From contig CAZFPK010000050.1 of the NCBI GenBank assembly GCA_964521025.1, forward strand, positions 1 through 22,951: a DNA stretch of 22,951 nt. The letters are read 5' to 3'. The first letter of the stretch is position 1; the number at the start of each line of letters is the position of its first letter. This stretch comes from DRTC01 sp964521025 (GTDB lineage: Bacteria; Cloacimonadota; Cloacimonadia; Cloacimonadales; TCS61). Both the position numbers and the translations under genes were made by a program. The notes under the pieces are model-generated. The model saw nothing but the letters and a program-made list of their open reading frames with translations, was not told where the DNA came from and searched no databases. This document shows, piece by piece, positions 8,340-15,332 of the stretch.

Positions 8340-9143
8340 ATGAAAAAAAACAAATATGTTTTGGTTATCATGTCCTTACTGACTTTACTTCTTTTCCCCA
8401 CCGAAATGGTCATCGGCAAGACAGACGGAACTTCGGAATCGATTCCTATCGAAGAAATCGATAGCATAACTTTTTCGATGGAGGAACACGAACCTCCGCA
8501 GAGAATTCTTTTTATCGGAAACAGTTACACCTACACAAACGGAGGAATAGATTATCATCTGCAGGAATTAGTGCTTTCCGAATATCAACATGCAGAGATC
8601 TTTTGCGATGATATAACTGCAGGCGGTGCAACACTCGAATCGCATTACAACAACACCAACACATTGCAAACGATTCTGGACGGAAACTGGGATATTGTTG
8701 TCCTGCAGGAACAAAGCACCAGACCGCTCGATGATCCGCAACTGTTTTACGAATATGCGACATTGCTGGAAGAAGTAATAACAGCAGGCGGAGCTGAAAC
8801 TGCCTTTTTCATGACCTGGGCGAGAGAATACGATCCGGAGATGATCGAAGGATTGGCATTTGCTTATAATTTTATAGGAGTTGAGCTCGATGCGATCGTT
8901 GTTCCGGTTGGTAGAGCCTTCCAACTTTCCCTGACACAAGATCCGAATCTTCCTTTGCATGTTGGAGATGGAAGTCATCCCAATGTGCATGGAACATACC
9001 TGGCGGTTTGCACTTTTTTTGCAGCATTCTGGCAGGAAAGTCCGGTTGGTTTCGCTTATGTGAATGATGATATTATCACTCACGATGAAAGAGATTTTTT
9101 ACAAGCTATTTCCTGGGAAACAGTGCAGATTTATGGACCGTAA
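8340..9143 (+). CDS. Secreted SGNH/GDSL-type hydrolase (DUF4886-like)
   Basis: A 267-residue protein with a signal peptide (1-26, Lys-rich start then a Leu-rich core). A short linker contains IEEIDSITFS, a motif often seen near the N-terminus of secreted proteins in Bacteroidetes-like and Cloacimonas-like genomes (from memory). The hydrolase domain starts at about 55. Block I is FIGNSYT with nucleophile Ser62, block II contains AGGATLESH (about 94-102), block III is VLQEQS with Gln where Asn is usual, and block V is GDGSHPNVHG with Asp210 and His213. Such enzymes remove acyl groups from carbohydrates or lipids; the substrate is unknown. AAGGAAATTTTAAAAT precedes the ATG. It lies 83 bases after the hexosaminidase gene and may share its transcript. 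Confidence 0.8.
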   Translation: MKKNKYVLVIMSLLTLLLFPTEMVIGKTDGTSESIPIEEIDSITFSMEEHEPPQRILFIGNSYTYTNGGIDYHLQELVLSEYQHAEIFCDDITAGGATLESHYNNTNTLQTILDGNWDIVVLQEQSTRPLDDPQLFYEYATLLEEVITAGGAETAFFMTWAREYDPEMIEGLAFAYNFIGVELDAIVVPVGRAFQLSLTQDPNLPLHVGDGSHPNVHGTYLAVCTFFAAFWQESPVGFAYVNDDIITHDERDFLQAISWETVQIYGP

Positions 9144-9186
9144 AATTGAACTCGACTTGCTACGAAGTGCGAGTTGAGAACAATTT
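9143..9186. repeat. Imperfect hairpin element after the SGNH gene
   Basis: Three nested stems: AAATTG/CAATTT (outer), AACTCG/CGAGTT (middle) and ACTT/AAGT (inner), around loop gctacg. It begins in the stop codon of the SGNH gene. It shares the order attgaactcgactt ... agttga-aacaattt with 2919-2977, so both are likely copies of one dispersed palindromic repeat. It may act as a transcript 3' end; the T-tract is weak. Confidence 0.5.
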
Positions 9187-9256
9187 GAATATCCAATCCG
9201 TCAAAAGCCGGACAAGTATCGAACAAGAAATGTCCAATGAGAAAGGAGAAGGGAGA

Positions 9257-10216
9257 ATGGAAAAAGGAGAAGGGAAAAAAGAAAAAAATATAGCAAAAAG
9301 ATTAATTTCAGATTTTGATGTTAAACTAAGACCATATTTTAATAATGAAAAATGGAAAAATGATTTTGATAAAAAAATCTCAAATATTGAACATGACGAA
9401 CCATGGCTAACTTTAATTGCCTTTTATTCAATATTTGGAGATCAAAAGTGTATTAATAATAAAAATAGAATAAAAGCAATTAATCAAGTATTTGCAAATA
9501 GCGGTGTTCGAAACAAACTACAATTAGATGAAATAATTGAAATTAAATTAGAAGAACAATTTCACGAAATTCTCGCATATCGAAAGGAACTGAAAGATAC
9601 ATTTTGGGAAGATAATTTCCATTTATATCCGGATATTAGAAAAACAATTAGCTTAAAATGTGGGAAAAAAGATGCAGGTTTTGAAGGAAATACAAATTTA
9701 GATTTAAAGATAATCGGAAAACAAAACGGTGAAAAAAAAATCATTTTTATCGAAGCAAAATTTCTTTCTGATATTTCTTATAAAATTACTTATAACCCGG
9801 TTCGAGACCAAATAGTAAGAAATATAGATGTCGGAATTGATTTGGTAGAACGAGATGATATGGAAAAAGAGAACAAAATAGATGATTTCAAAGATTTCTA
9901 TTTTATGATGCTAACTCCCAAAATTTTTAGACCTGCAGTATTTGGTGACATAAAAGAGACAAGTATTGAAAAATTCAGTCCAAGAAACAGCAGATTGTAT
10001 TGTTATAAAATGAAAGAATATCTTGATTATCAAAACATTAAAAATTGCCTACCACATCGTAAGTTAACAGAAGAGGATTGGTTTGATATTTCAAAGAACA
10101 TCGGTTGGATTACATTTGAAGATTTTTATAAGTATTCGGAAGAAAATTCTACTATTGATACGAGTGAAAAAGATTTAATAACAACTTTCTTTAAAGAACG
10201 AAATCTGAGATTATAA
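9257..10216 (+). CDS. PD-(D/E)XK nuclease-like protein, AT-rich orphan
   Basis: About 319 residues from the chosen ATG. The core motif is NTNLDLKI, about 15 residues, then IFIEAKF: Asp149 and Glu166-x-Lys168 are the catalytic triad of restriction-endonuclease-like folds. It is followed by RDQIVRNIDVG (about 183-193), matching the Gln-Arg helix common in these nucleases. There is no signal peptide or membrane segment. An in-frame start at 9146 would place the upstream hairpin repeat inside the protein; the ATG at 9257 follows a strong purine-rich ribosome site (AGGAGAAGGGAGA) and is preferred. The same aaaggagaaggga string recurs just inside the gene. High AT content and lack of partners suggest horizontal acquisition. 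No methyltransferase is adjacent, so a restriction role is only a guess. Confidence 0.6.
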   Translation: MEKGEGKKEKNIAKRLISDFDVKLRPYFNNEKWKNDFDKKISNIEHDEPWLTLIAFYSIFGDQKCINNKNRIKAINQVFANSGVRNKLQLDEIIEIKLEEQFHEILAYRKELKDTFWEDNFHLYPDIRKTISLKCGKKDAGFEGNTNLDLKIIGKQNGEKKIIFIEAKFLSDISYKITYNPVRDQIVRNIDVGIDLVERDDMEKENKIDDFKDFYFMMLTPKIFRPAVFGDIKETSIEKFSPRNSRLYCYKMKEYLDYQNIKNCLPHRKLTEEDWFDISKNIGWITFEDFYKYSEENSTIDTSEKDLITTFFKERNLRL

Positions 10217-10233
10217 CTTTTTCAATATTGAAT

Positions 10234-10383
10234 TTACTCTAAAAAGGTTATGATTAGTGATATGTTAGAAAATTCATTAATTAATTTGAAACCGATGAAT
10301 CGGTTGGTGATTAATGAAAAAAGAAAAACACATTAACTGTTTCAACAGTTTCACTTTTCTAAAATAAGGTTTTTAGAGTGGAC
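10234..10383. mobile_element. MITE-like repeat, copy A (short form)
   Basis: About 150 bases, closely matching 20078-20265 in the same orientation. The ends are imperfect inverted repeats: ACTCTAAAAAGGTTA on the left, and CCACTCTAAAAACCTTA when the right end is read in reverse complement. Inside are small hairpins AACCGAT-ga-ATCGGTT and AACTGT-ttca-ACAGTT. Compared with copy B one hairpin module is missing. No ORF lies inside. It is the main content of the gap between the nuclease-like gene and the sigma factor; 10384-10506 shows nothing else clear. Confidence 0.7.
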
Positions 10384-10506
10384 ACAATATTGATTCGTTA
10401 AATAACTTTAATCCTTCGACAACGCTTTCATCCTTTGCAGTAGCCAGCAACGGAGAATGGACAGGATGACAAGTTTCATTAATTTCCCTGATGGGAGTCG
10501 TTCGAA

Positions 10507-10647
10507 GTGAATTCATTTTCAAAAAATTATAAAAAATATTCTGATGAAACGCTGCTGAAATTTATCGGAAAACGCAATATAGACGCCTTCAACGAACTTT
10601 ACCAAAGATACAATAAAAAAATCTTGAACTACTTTTTTAAATGCTGA
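10507..10647 (+). CDS. ECF sigma factor, N-terminal fragment (frame 1)
   Basis: A GTG start (GGGAG about nine bases upstream) opens a 46-codon frame encoding the beginning of sigma region 2: SDETLLKFIGKRNIDAFNELYQRYNKKILNYFFK in two runs. It ends at TGA 10645-10647. The next protein starts at ATG 10641, overlapping as ATGCTGA. Adding a single A to the aaatg at 10639-10643 would join the two frames as YFFKMLNDREIA, exactly as expected of an intact sigma-70 family protein. The split is therefore a one-base deletion, a sequencing error, or a translationally coupled or frameshifted arrangement. Confidence 0.6.
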   Translation: MNSFSKNYKKYSDETLLKFIGKRNIDAFNELYQRYNKKILNYFFKC

Positions 10648-11102
10648 ATGATAGAGAAATTGCTCAGGATTTCCTGCAGAATATTTTCCTGAAAGTGATT
10701 GATAAAGCAGAACAATTCGAGATATCGAAAAAATTTTCCGGTTGGATCTTCACAATCGCTTATAATATGTGCAAGAATGAATATCGCAGAAAGGAAAATG
10801 TCCGTAAATTTCAGGAAGAACTGAACAACGAAAGACATTCCCATATCGGAAAAACAAATGAAGAAAAATATTATGAAAACAGGTTCAGAAAGGTTTTGGA
10901 GCAGGAACTGGAGAGAATCGATCCCGCTAAAAGAACGATTTTCCTGTTAAGGTTCCGAACCGGATTATCAATTAAAGAAATTTCTGAAATTTTGGAAATT
11001 CCGGTTGGAACCGTGAAATCGAGATTGTTTTATCTGCTGAAGAATTTAAGAGAAAGGATGAAAGAATATAAAAATAGAAAAATCAGAATCGATTGTTTAT
11101 AA
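10641..11102 (+). CDS. RNA polymerase sigma factor, ECF (sigma-70) family, main part
   Basis: A 153-residue frame carrying the rest of region 2 (DREIAQDFLQNIFLKVI, then FSGWIFTIAYNMCKNEYRRK, the -10 recognition segment) and a complete region 4 (about 92-142). Region 4 includes the helix-turn-helix SIKEISEILEIPVGTVKSRL that reads the -35 element. Together with the preceding 46 codons the length (about 195) is normal for an ECF sigma factor. Without the upstream piece, region 2 lacks its first helix, which should impair core RNA polymerase binding. A zinc-finger membrane protein downstream is the likely anti-sigma factor, although 172 bases with a repeat element separate them. Sigma targets cannot be read from the window. 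Confidence 0.88.
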   Translation: MLNDREIAQDFLQNIFLKVIDKAEQFEISKKFSGWIFTIAYNMCKNEYRRKENVRKFQEELNNERHSHIGKTNEEKYYENRFRKVLEQELERIDPAKRTIFLLRFRTGLSIKEISEILEIPVGTVKSRLFYLLKNLRERMKEYKNRKIRIDCL

Positions 11103-11103
11103 A

Positions 11104-11224
11104 TGTCATTTCGTTCGGCAATTACCTGATGTTGGTATCTAACGAAGTAATCCCTTTCTATTTGAATAGTGATTAACGGGAATTGCTTCGGATAAAATCC
11201 TTTGAAAGTTGCCTTACAATGACA
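11104..11224. repeat. Dispersed imperfect palindrome between sigma and anti-sigma genes
   Basis: The ends TGTCATT (11104-11110) and AATGACA (11218-11224) are inverted repeats. Inside, CGAAGTAATCCC (11143-11154) pairs imperfectly with GGGAATTGCTTCG (11178-11190). This TGTCATT...GATTGCTTCG...AATGACA layout is a recurrent short intergenic repeat in several bacterial phyla (from memory). The RNA would fold into a long hairpin between two genes usually kept together. Confidence 0.55.
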
Positions 11225-11274
11225 GTTTTAGCAATTGCTGAACTTGAAGAAAAATCGATGAAAGAGGTTAATAT

Positions 11275-11802
11275 ATGAAAAAAATTAAATGCTCCCAAAT
11301 TGAAGAATTATTGAGTATAAAAAAAAATGATGAATTCTCATCTGAAGAACAAAGTCTGATCGAAAAACACTTAAAAGTATGCAATTCCTGTTTCAAGTTT
11401 TCCCAAATGCTTAATAAAATCGAGCAGATCGAAATCGAAGAGCAACTCGAACCGGAACAGTTTGTTTATGAAAACCTGGTGAATAACCTGAAGCTCAGAG
11501 AAAGGAATGTAAAAAGAAAATTCGAGTTTCTCCCTGATTTGATCGCAGATTTGCTGAATTATCGAGTCACTGTCTATCAAGTTGCTGCCGGATTTTTATT
11601 ACTTTTATTCGCCATTAATCTTCCGAATTTGATCGAAACAGAACCTGCTCTTCATGAACAAAAACTTATCAGGAATCAGCAGATACAGATCAATCAATTC
11701 AACCTGACAGATAAACTTGAGCAACTCCGAAATGTCGGAAATAATGTGAAAGAGGATAGTCTTTTCTTCAAAGGATTCAGCCTGAAAGCGGATCATATTT
11801 AG
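11275..11802 (+). CDS. Anti-sigma factor, zinc-finger (zf-HC2) single-pass membrane protein
   Basis: 175 residues. The N-terminus has the His-x3-Cys-x2-Cys zinc motif, H32-C36-C39 in KHLKVCNSC, typical of ZAS anti-sigma factors that hold an ECF sigma factor at the membrane. One hydrophobic helix lies at about 99-119 (AAGFLLLLFAINL). The outside tail (120-175) is short and Gln/Asn-rich, without a known sensor fold. The ATG follows AGAGG. It is downstream of, and codirectional with, the split sigma gene, which supports the pairing. The signal that releases the sigma factor is unknown. Confidence 0.78.
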   Translation: MKKIKCSQIEELLSIKKNDEFSSEEQSLIEKHLKVCNSCFKFSQMLNKIEQIEIEEQLEPEQFVYENLVNNLKLRERNVKRKFEFLPDLIADLLNYRVTVYQVAAGFLLLLFAINLPNLIETEPALHEQKLIRNQQIQINQFNLTDKLEQLRNVGNNVKEDSLFFKGFSLKADHI

Positions 11803-11942
11803 TTGAAGTCGTGAGCAACAAGAAGTTTGACATTTCTTGTCAGGTGGAAGTCCGGACAGGGTAAGATTTTGCAAATCACCTATCTTTTTTTGCCTTATTT
11901 CTAATATGTCTGTGGATTGAATCAGGTAAACTTATTTCTATT

Positions 11943-13133
11943 TTACTCATTTTTATCCTTTTTCCCTTTCATCAAAAACACAAACGGAATCGAACCTAAA
12001 GCCAATAATATAGCGATCTTATAAGTAATTTCCAAACCGATCTTATCTGCTAGAAATCCGACAAATAATGTCATAATGGAACTAACTGCAAAATTAATGG
12101 TCATATAAATCCCGTTCAGAAAGGTTATATGTCTGGAATCGATATCGTGCACCAAAGCCAGTAGAACCGGAGTCGAAGCCAGCAGGAAAAATCCGGTAAT
12201 GATCAAAATCGGGATCAATAAAATTCCGTTAAAACTGATGAAAGTCCACATTAGCACCGGATTCATTACAGCAATTATGAGCAAAGCCTTCTTCCTTCCG
12301 ATCCTATCGGAAATCGTGCCGGACAGAAAAGTCCCGGCTGCACCTGACAGCTGTAAAATCGAGAGTGAAATTCCGGCAAACCAGATCGAGTGACCTTTTT
12401 CCGTTAAATAAGTCGGTAAATACAAGGTAAGTGTCGATTTCATGGCAGCTCTGAAAAAGATGATTCCAGAAATGGTGATAAAAAAAGGGAGATATTTGCG
12501 GAAGGTTTGTTTTATTCCTGTTTCTTGTTTTTTTATGAGATATTTTTTGATCTCTATTTTTCTCAACCTGAAATAGAGAATTATCGATGCTAATATTCCA
12601 AATGGGATCAACCTGTAAGTTCCCTCCAGAGTCCAGAGAGTTATTGCTCCCAAAATTACTAAAGGGCCGAGAGTTCGAGCGAGTTCTCCTCCCAGCATGA
12701 AAAAACTCATTCCTTTACCAAGTCTGTTTCCGGAAACATATTTGATCATCACAGGTCCGGTTACATGGAAAAAAGAAGTGCTTATTCCAGTTACAAATAA
12801 CAAGATTAGAAGGATGAAATAATTGGAAGCAATTCCCAGTAAACTCATTGCTATGGAAGTTAGAGCCGGAGCAACAATAACGAACAATCTGACGCCGGTT
12901 CTGCCTGCGAGCAATCCAATCAGAGGATTTAGAAAAGAAGGAGACTTGCGGCTGATATCGAGCAGACCAGCCTGAAATATGGAGATATTCAATTTGGAAA
13001 TGAGCAAAGGCAGGATCGGTGCTAAAAAAGATGTATAAATGTCATGCAATAAATGAGCAAGAGAAATTATGAGGACATTTTCCGGTTGGAATTTAGTTTT
13101 GATTTTTTTCATCGGATCGTATTTATTCTGCAT
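11943..13133 (-). CDS. MFS transporter, fosmidomycin-resistance (Fsr)-like
   Basis: About 396 residues with roughly twelve hydrophobic helices and the 6+6 layout of the major facilitator superfamily. The first helix HLLHDIYTSFLAPILPLL is typical of Fsr-like exporters. A loop motif GTISDRIGRKKAL lies between helices 8 and 9, and a matching acidic DKIG loop occurs near the C-terminus. It is likely a proton-driven exporter of small molecules, but the substrate is uncertain because this subfamily is broad. ATG at 13133 is chosen; a TTG two codons upstream and an ATG at 13112 are alternatives, and none has a strong ribosome site. It converges with the anti-sigma gene. A TCCCGATAGATA/TATCTACCGGGA inverted repeat (about 13283-13341, one mismatch) lies in the 218-base gap behind it. 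Confidence 0.85.
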   Translation of the reverse strand: MQNKYDPMKKIKTKFQPENVLIISLAHLLHDIYTSFLAPILPLLISKLNISIFQAGLLDISRKSPSFLNPLIGLLAGRTGVRLFVIVAPALTSIAMSLLGIASNYFILLILLFVTGISTSFFHVTGPVMIKYVSGNRLGKGMSFFMLGGELARTLGPLVILGAITLWTLEGTYRLIPFGILASIILYFRLRKIEIKKYLIKKQETGIKQTFRKYLPFFITISGIIFFRAAMKSTLTLYLPTYLTEKGHSIWFAGISLSILQLSGAAGTFLSGTISDRIGRKKALLIIAVMNPVLMWTFISFNGILLIPILIITGFFLLASTPVLLALVHDIDSRHITFLNGIYMTINFAVSSIMTLFVGFLADKIGLEITYKIAILLALGSIPFVFLMKGKKDKNE

Positions 13134-13357
13134 TTTCAAAGTTTATGTAGTTGTTTGAAAATTAAATATTCATTGGGGTAAAAAAAAAGCACAAAGAGAA
13201 AATATTCATCTTCGAAATTATGTCAGTTTTTACAAACATTAAGTTTGATCCCAATATCATTTATTGTTCGTTTATTCACTTGTCCCGATAGATAGGTAAG
13301 ATAATAGCCAATTATATTTCGAGCATGTTTATCTACCGGGATATATTCGCTGTTTGT

Positions 13358-14224
13358 TTATTTCTTCTCCACTTTTTTGATAATTTTCTGCACGATATTT
13401 TCCATTTCTTTAGCTCCCGTAAGATCGCTGAAATCTTTGATATAAGGTTGCCCGGAATCGCTGGTTTTGACAATATTGACATCGAGAGGGATATTACCCA
13501 AAATCTCGACATTGAAATCGAGAGCGGCTTTTGCTGCTCCTTTACCAGGGAAAACATCGACTTTTTCTCCACAATGTGGACAGGTAAATCCACTCATATT
13601 TTCGATTATCCCGATAACAGGAACTGACATTTTCCGGGAAAAATTGATGGTCTTACGAGCATCCAGAAAAGCAATGTCCTGCGGAGTTGAAACAATTAAA
13701 GAACCATCCACATTTTTCAGGATCTGGACGATGGATAAAGGTTCGTCACCTGTTCCGGGCGGACTATCGATGATCAGATAATCCAGTTCGGGCCATTCGA
13801 TATCCTGCAGGAATTGTTTGATCACTCCCATTTTCAGAGGACCCCGCCAGATGACGGGATCATCAGCACTTTGCAATAAAGTCGCAATGGTCAGGGCATA
13901 AAGATTTTCCATAACAATGACCGGCATCGGCTGTTTACTTTGATCGGAAAATCCCAATCGCTGACCTTCGATTCCCAGCATTTTGGCGATCGAAGGTCCG
14001 TGAATATCGATATCGAGGATTCCGACTTTTTTTCCTGCGAGAGCCAGTCCGTAAGCCAGGTTTACGGAAACCGTACTTTTCCCGACTCCACCTTTCCCGC
14101 TGATCACGATCAGTTTGTGTTTGATCCTGCCGATGTTTTCATTTAATTGTTTTTCTTCTCTGAGTTTTTTCTCAACCTCCGGATGAATATTTACCTCATG
14201 TAAATCTGTTTTAGTCTTTTCCAT
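13358..14224 (-). CDS. mrp: Mrp/NBP35-family Fe-S cluster carrier P-loop ATPase
   Basis: 288 residues. The deviant Walker A GKGGVGKS is at 43-50, followed by DIDIHGPSIAKMLG, a DSPPGTGD switch (about 153-160), STPQDIAFLDARK and NMSGFTCPHCGE. The Cys215-x2-Cys218 pair binds a bridging [4Fe-4S] cluster between two subunits. The protein carries Fe-S clusters to apo-proteins in the cytoplasm (ApbC/Mrp role known from the family). The N-terminal DUF59 domain found in some Mrp proteins is absent; only about 35 residues precede the ATPase domain. AGAGGAAC eight bases before the ATG supports the start. It is divergent from a PP2C phosphatase gene. Confidence 0.93.
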   Translation of the reverse strand: MEKTKTDLHEVNIHPEVEKKLREEKQLNENIGRIKHKLIVISGKGGVGKSTVSVNLAYGLALAGKKVGILDIDIHGPSIAKMLGIEGQRLGFSDQSKQPMPVIVMENLYALTIATLLQSADDPVIWRGPLKMGVIKQFLQDIEWPELDYLIIDSPPGTGDEPLSIVQILKNVDGSLIVSTPQDIAFLDARKTINFSRKMSVPVIGIIENMSGFTCPHCGEKVDVFPGKGAAKAALDFNVEILGNIPLDVNIVKTSDSGQPYIKDFSDLTGAKEMENIVQKIIKKVEKK

Positions 14225-14275
14225 TTTTTTTGTTCCTCTTCTAATTCTTTTGATAATTAGTATAATTATTTTTTG

Positions 14276-14354
14276 TATTTACACAAGATTATCTTTACTG
14301 TAGATTCGATTCTAACTTGAAATGAGAAAATTTAATTTTTTTATTGTGTAAATA
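14276..14354. promoter_or_regulatory. 11-bp perfect inverted repeat in the mrp/PP2C divergent promoter region
   Basis: TATTTACACAA (14276-14286) and TTGTGTAAATA (14344-14354) are exact reverse complements 57 bases apart, within the 166-base region where both genes start. The placement suits a paired operator or a hairpin in the 5' leader of either transcript. No known regulator box was recognised. Confidence 0.35.
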
Positions 14355-14390
14355 ACCGAAAAAATATTTTAAGTCATTTACGAGGAGAAT

Positions 14391-15152
14391 ATGATTTCGA
14401 TGTTAAATTATTACGCCCTTTCCAGAAAAGGAAAAAAATCTCCCAAAAACGAGGACAGCTGCTCTCTTCCAAACAAATACAAAAATAAATACGATCTAAA
14501 AAATAAAGGATACTTATTTACTGTTTGTGATGGAGTAGGTGGTCATCAAGCTGGTGAAGTTGCCAGCAGTATTTGTGCTAAGTTGCTTTTGAAGAACTAT
14601 TATCAACATTATGATAATCAATATCCGATGAAATGGTTGGAAAATGAGATCAATATCTTGAATCAACGAATCAAGGAAATACCTCCGGATTTTCCAGATT
14701 TTCCCGGAATGGCTACAACTCTTGTCAGTTTGTTGATTTTTAATGAAACCGCCTATATCAACAATGTTGGAGACAGCAGACTTTATCTGTATTCTGAAAA
14801 TACTTTAACGCAAATTACTTCCGATCAATCGCCGGTCTGGAAATTGTATGAAAAAGGGATTATTTCCAAGGATGAGATCATCACTCAAGAGAATAAGAAT
14901 TTGATTTCTCAAGCAATTGGATTAGGGTCAATCGTTGAAATGAATAGTTATCAAATCAGGTTACCTGAAAAATTTATATTCCTGCTTTGTTCTGATGGTT
15001 TAACCGATGTTACTCTCGATCAAGAAATCGAAGATGTTATTAGAGAAATGCATGAATTGAGAACAGGGACTGAGGAACTTTATAAAATTTCTCAAAAGAA
15101 TCATTCCCTGGATGATGTGACGATCATTTTGGTGTCTAATTATTTAAAGTAA
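14391..15152 (+). CDS. PP2C-family Ser/Thr protein phosphatase (Stp/PrpC-like)
   Basis: 253 residues covering one PP2C (PPM) domain. Metal-binding motifs in order: NED (20-22), CDGVGGHQAGE (46-56), NNVGDSRLYLY, CSDGLTD, and DDVTIIL at the C-terminus. It is a Mn/Mg-dependent phosphatase acting on phosphoserine/threonine proteins in the cytoplasm and would normally oppose a Hanks-type kinase, but no kinase is in the window. The ATG follows GAGGAGAAT, a strong ribosome site. No membrane helix or extra sensor domain is present. Confidence 0.93.
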   Translation: MISMLNYYALSRKGKKSPKNEDSCSLPNKYKNKYDLKNKGYLFTVCDGVGGHQAGEVASSICAKLLLKNYYQHYDNQYPMKWLENEINILNQRIKEIPPDFPDFPGMATTLVSLLIFNETAYINNVGDSRLYLYSENTLTQITSDQSPVWKLYEKGIISKDEIITQENKNLISQAIGLGSIVEMNSYQIRLPEKFIFLLCSDGLTDVTLDQEIEDVIREMHELRTGTEELYKISQKNHSLDDVTIILVSNYLK

Positions 15153-15332
15153 ATCGCTTTGCCATTCCAAGAATTCTTTCTACCTTCACAAACGAGAAAC
15201 TAGAGCTGACAATGAGTGGTATCAATTAAAAGCTGCAAATTCTTCGGAAGAGAAGCTAGAAGATAACTCAGAATGAAAAAAAATCCTTATTATTCCCTCT
15301 CTGCTCAAGAGAGGATTAGGGTGAGTTAGAAC

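Noticed and set aside
9146..9256. Upstream extension of the PD-(D/E)XK gene
   Set aside because: It would translate the hairpin repeat after the SGNH gene; the ATG at 9257 has a strong ribosome site and keeps the whole domain.
10630..10645. Classical programmed -1 frameshift site in the sigma gene
   Set aside because: The local sequence ttttttaaatg does not fit X-XXY-YYZ in the needed frame (Lys-AAA would re-pair with TAA), so an indel or re-initiation is more likely.
11803..11942. Intrinsic terminator after the anti-sigma gene
   Set aside because: A 7-bp ACAAGAA/TTCTTGT hairpin is present near 11819-11841 but no T-run follows it.
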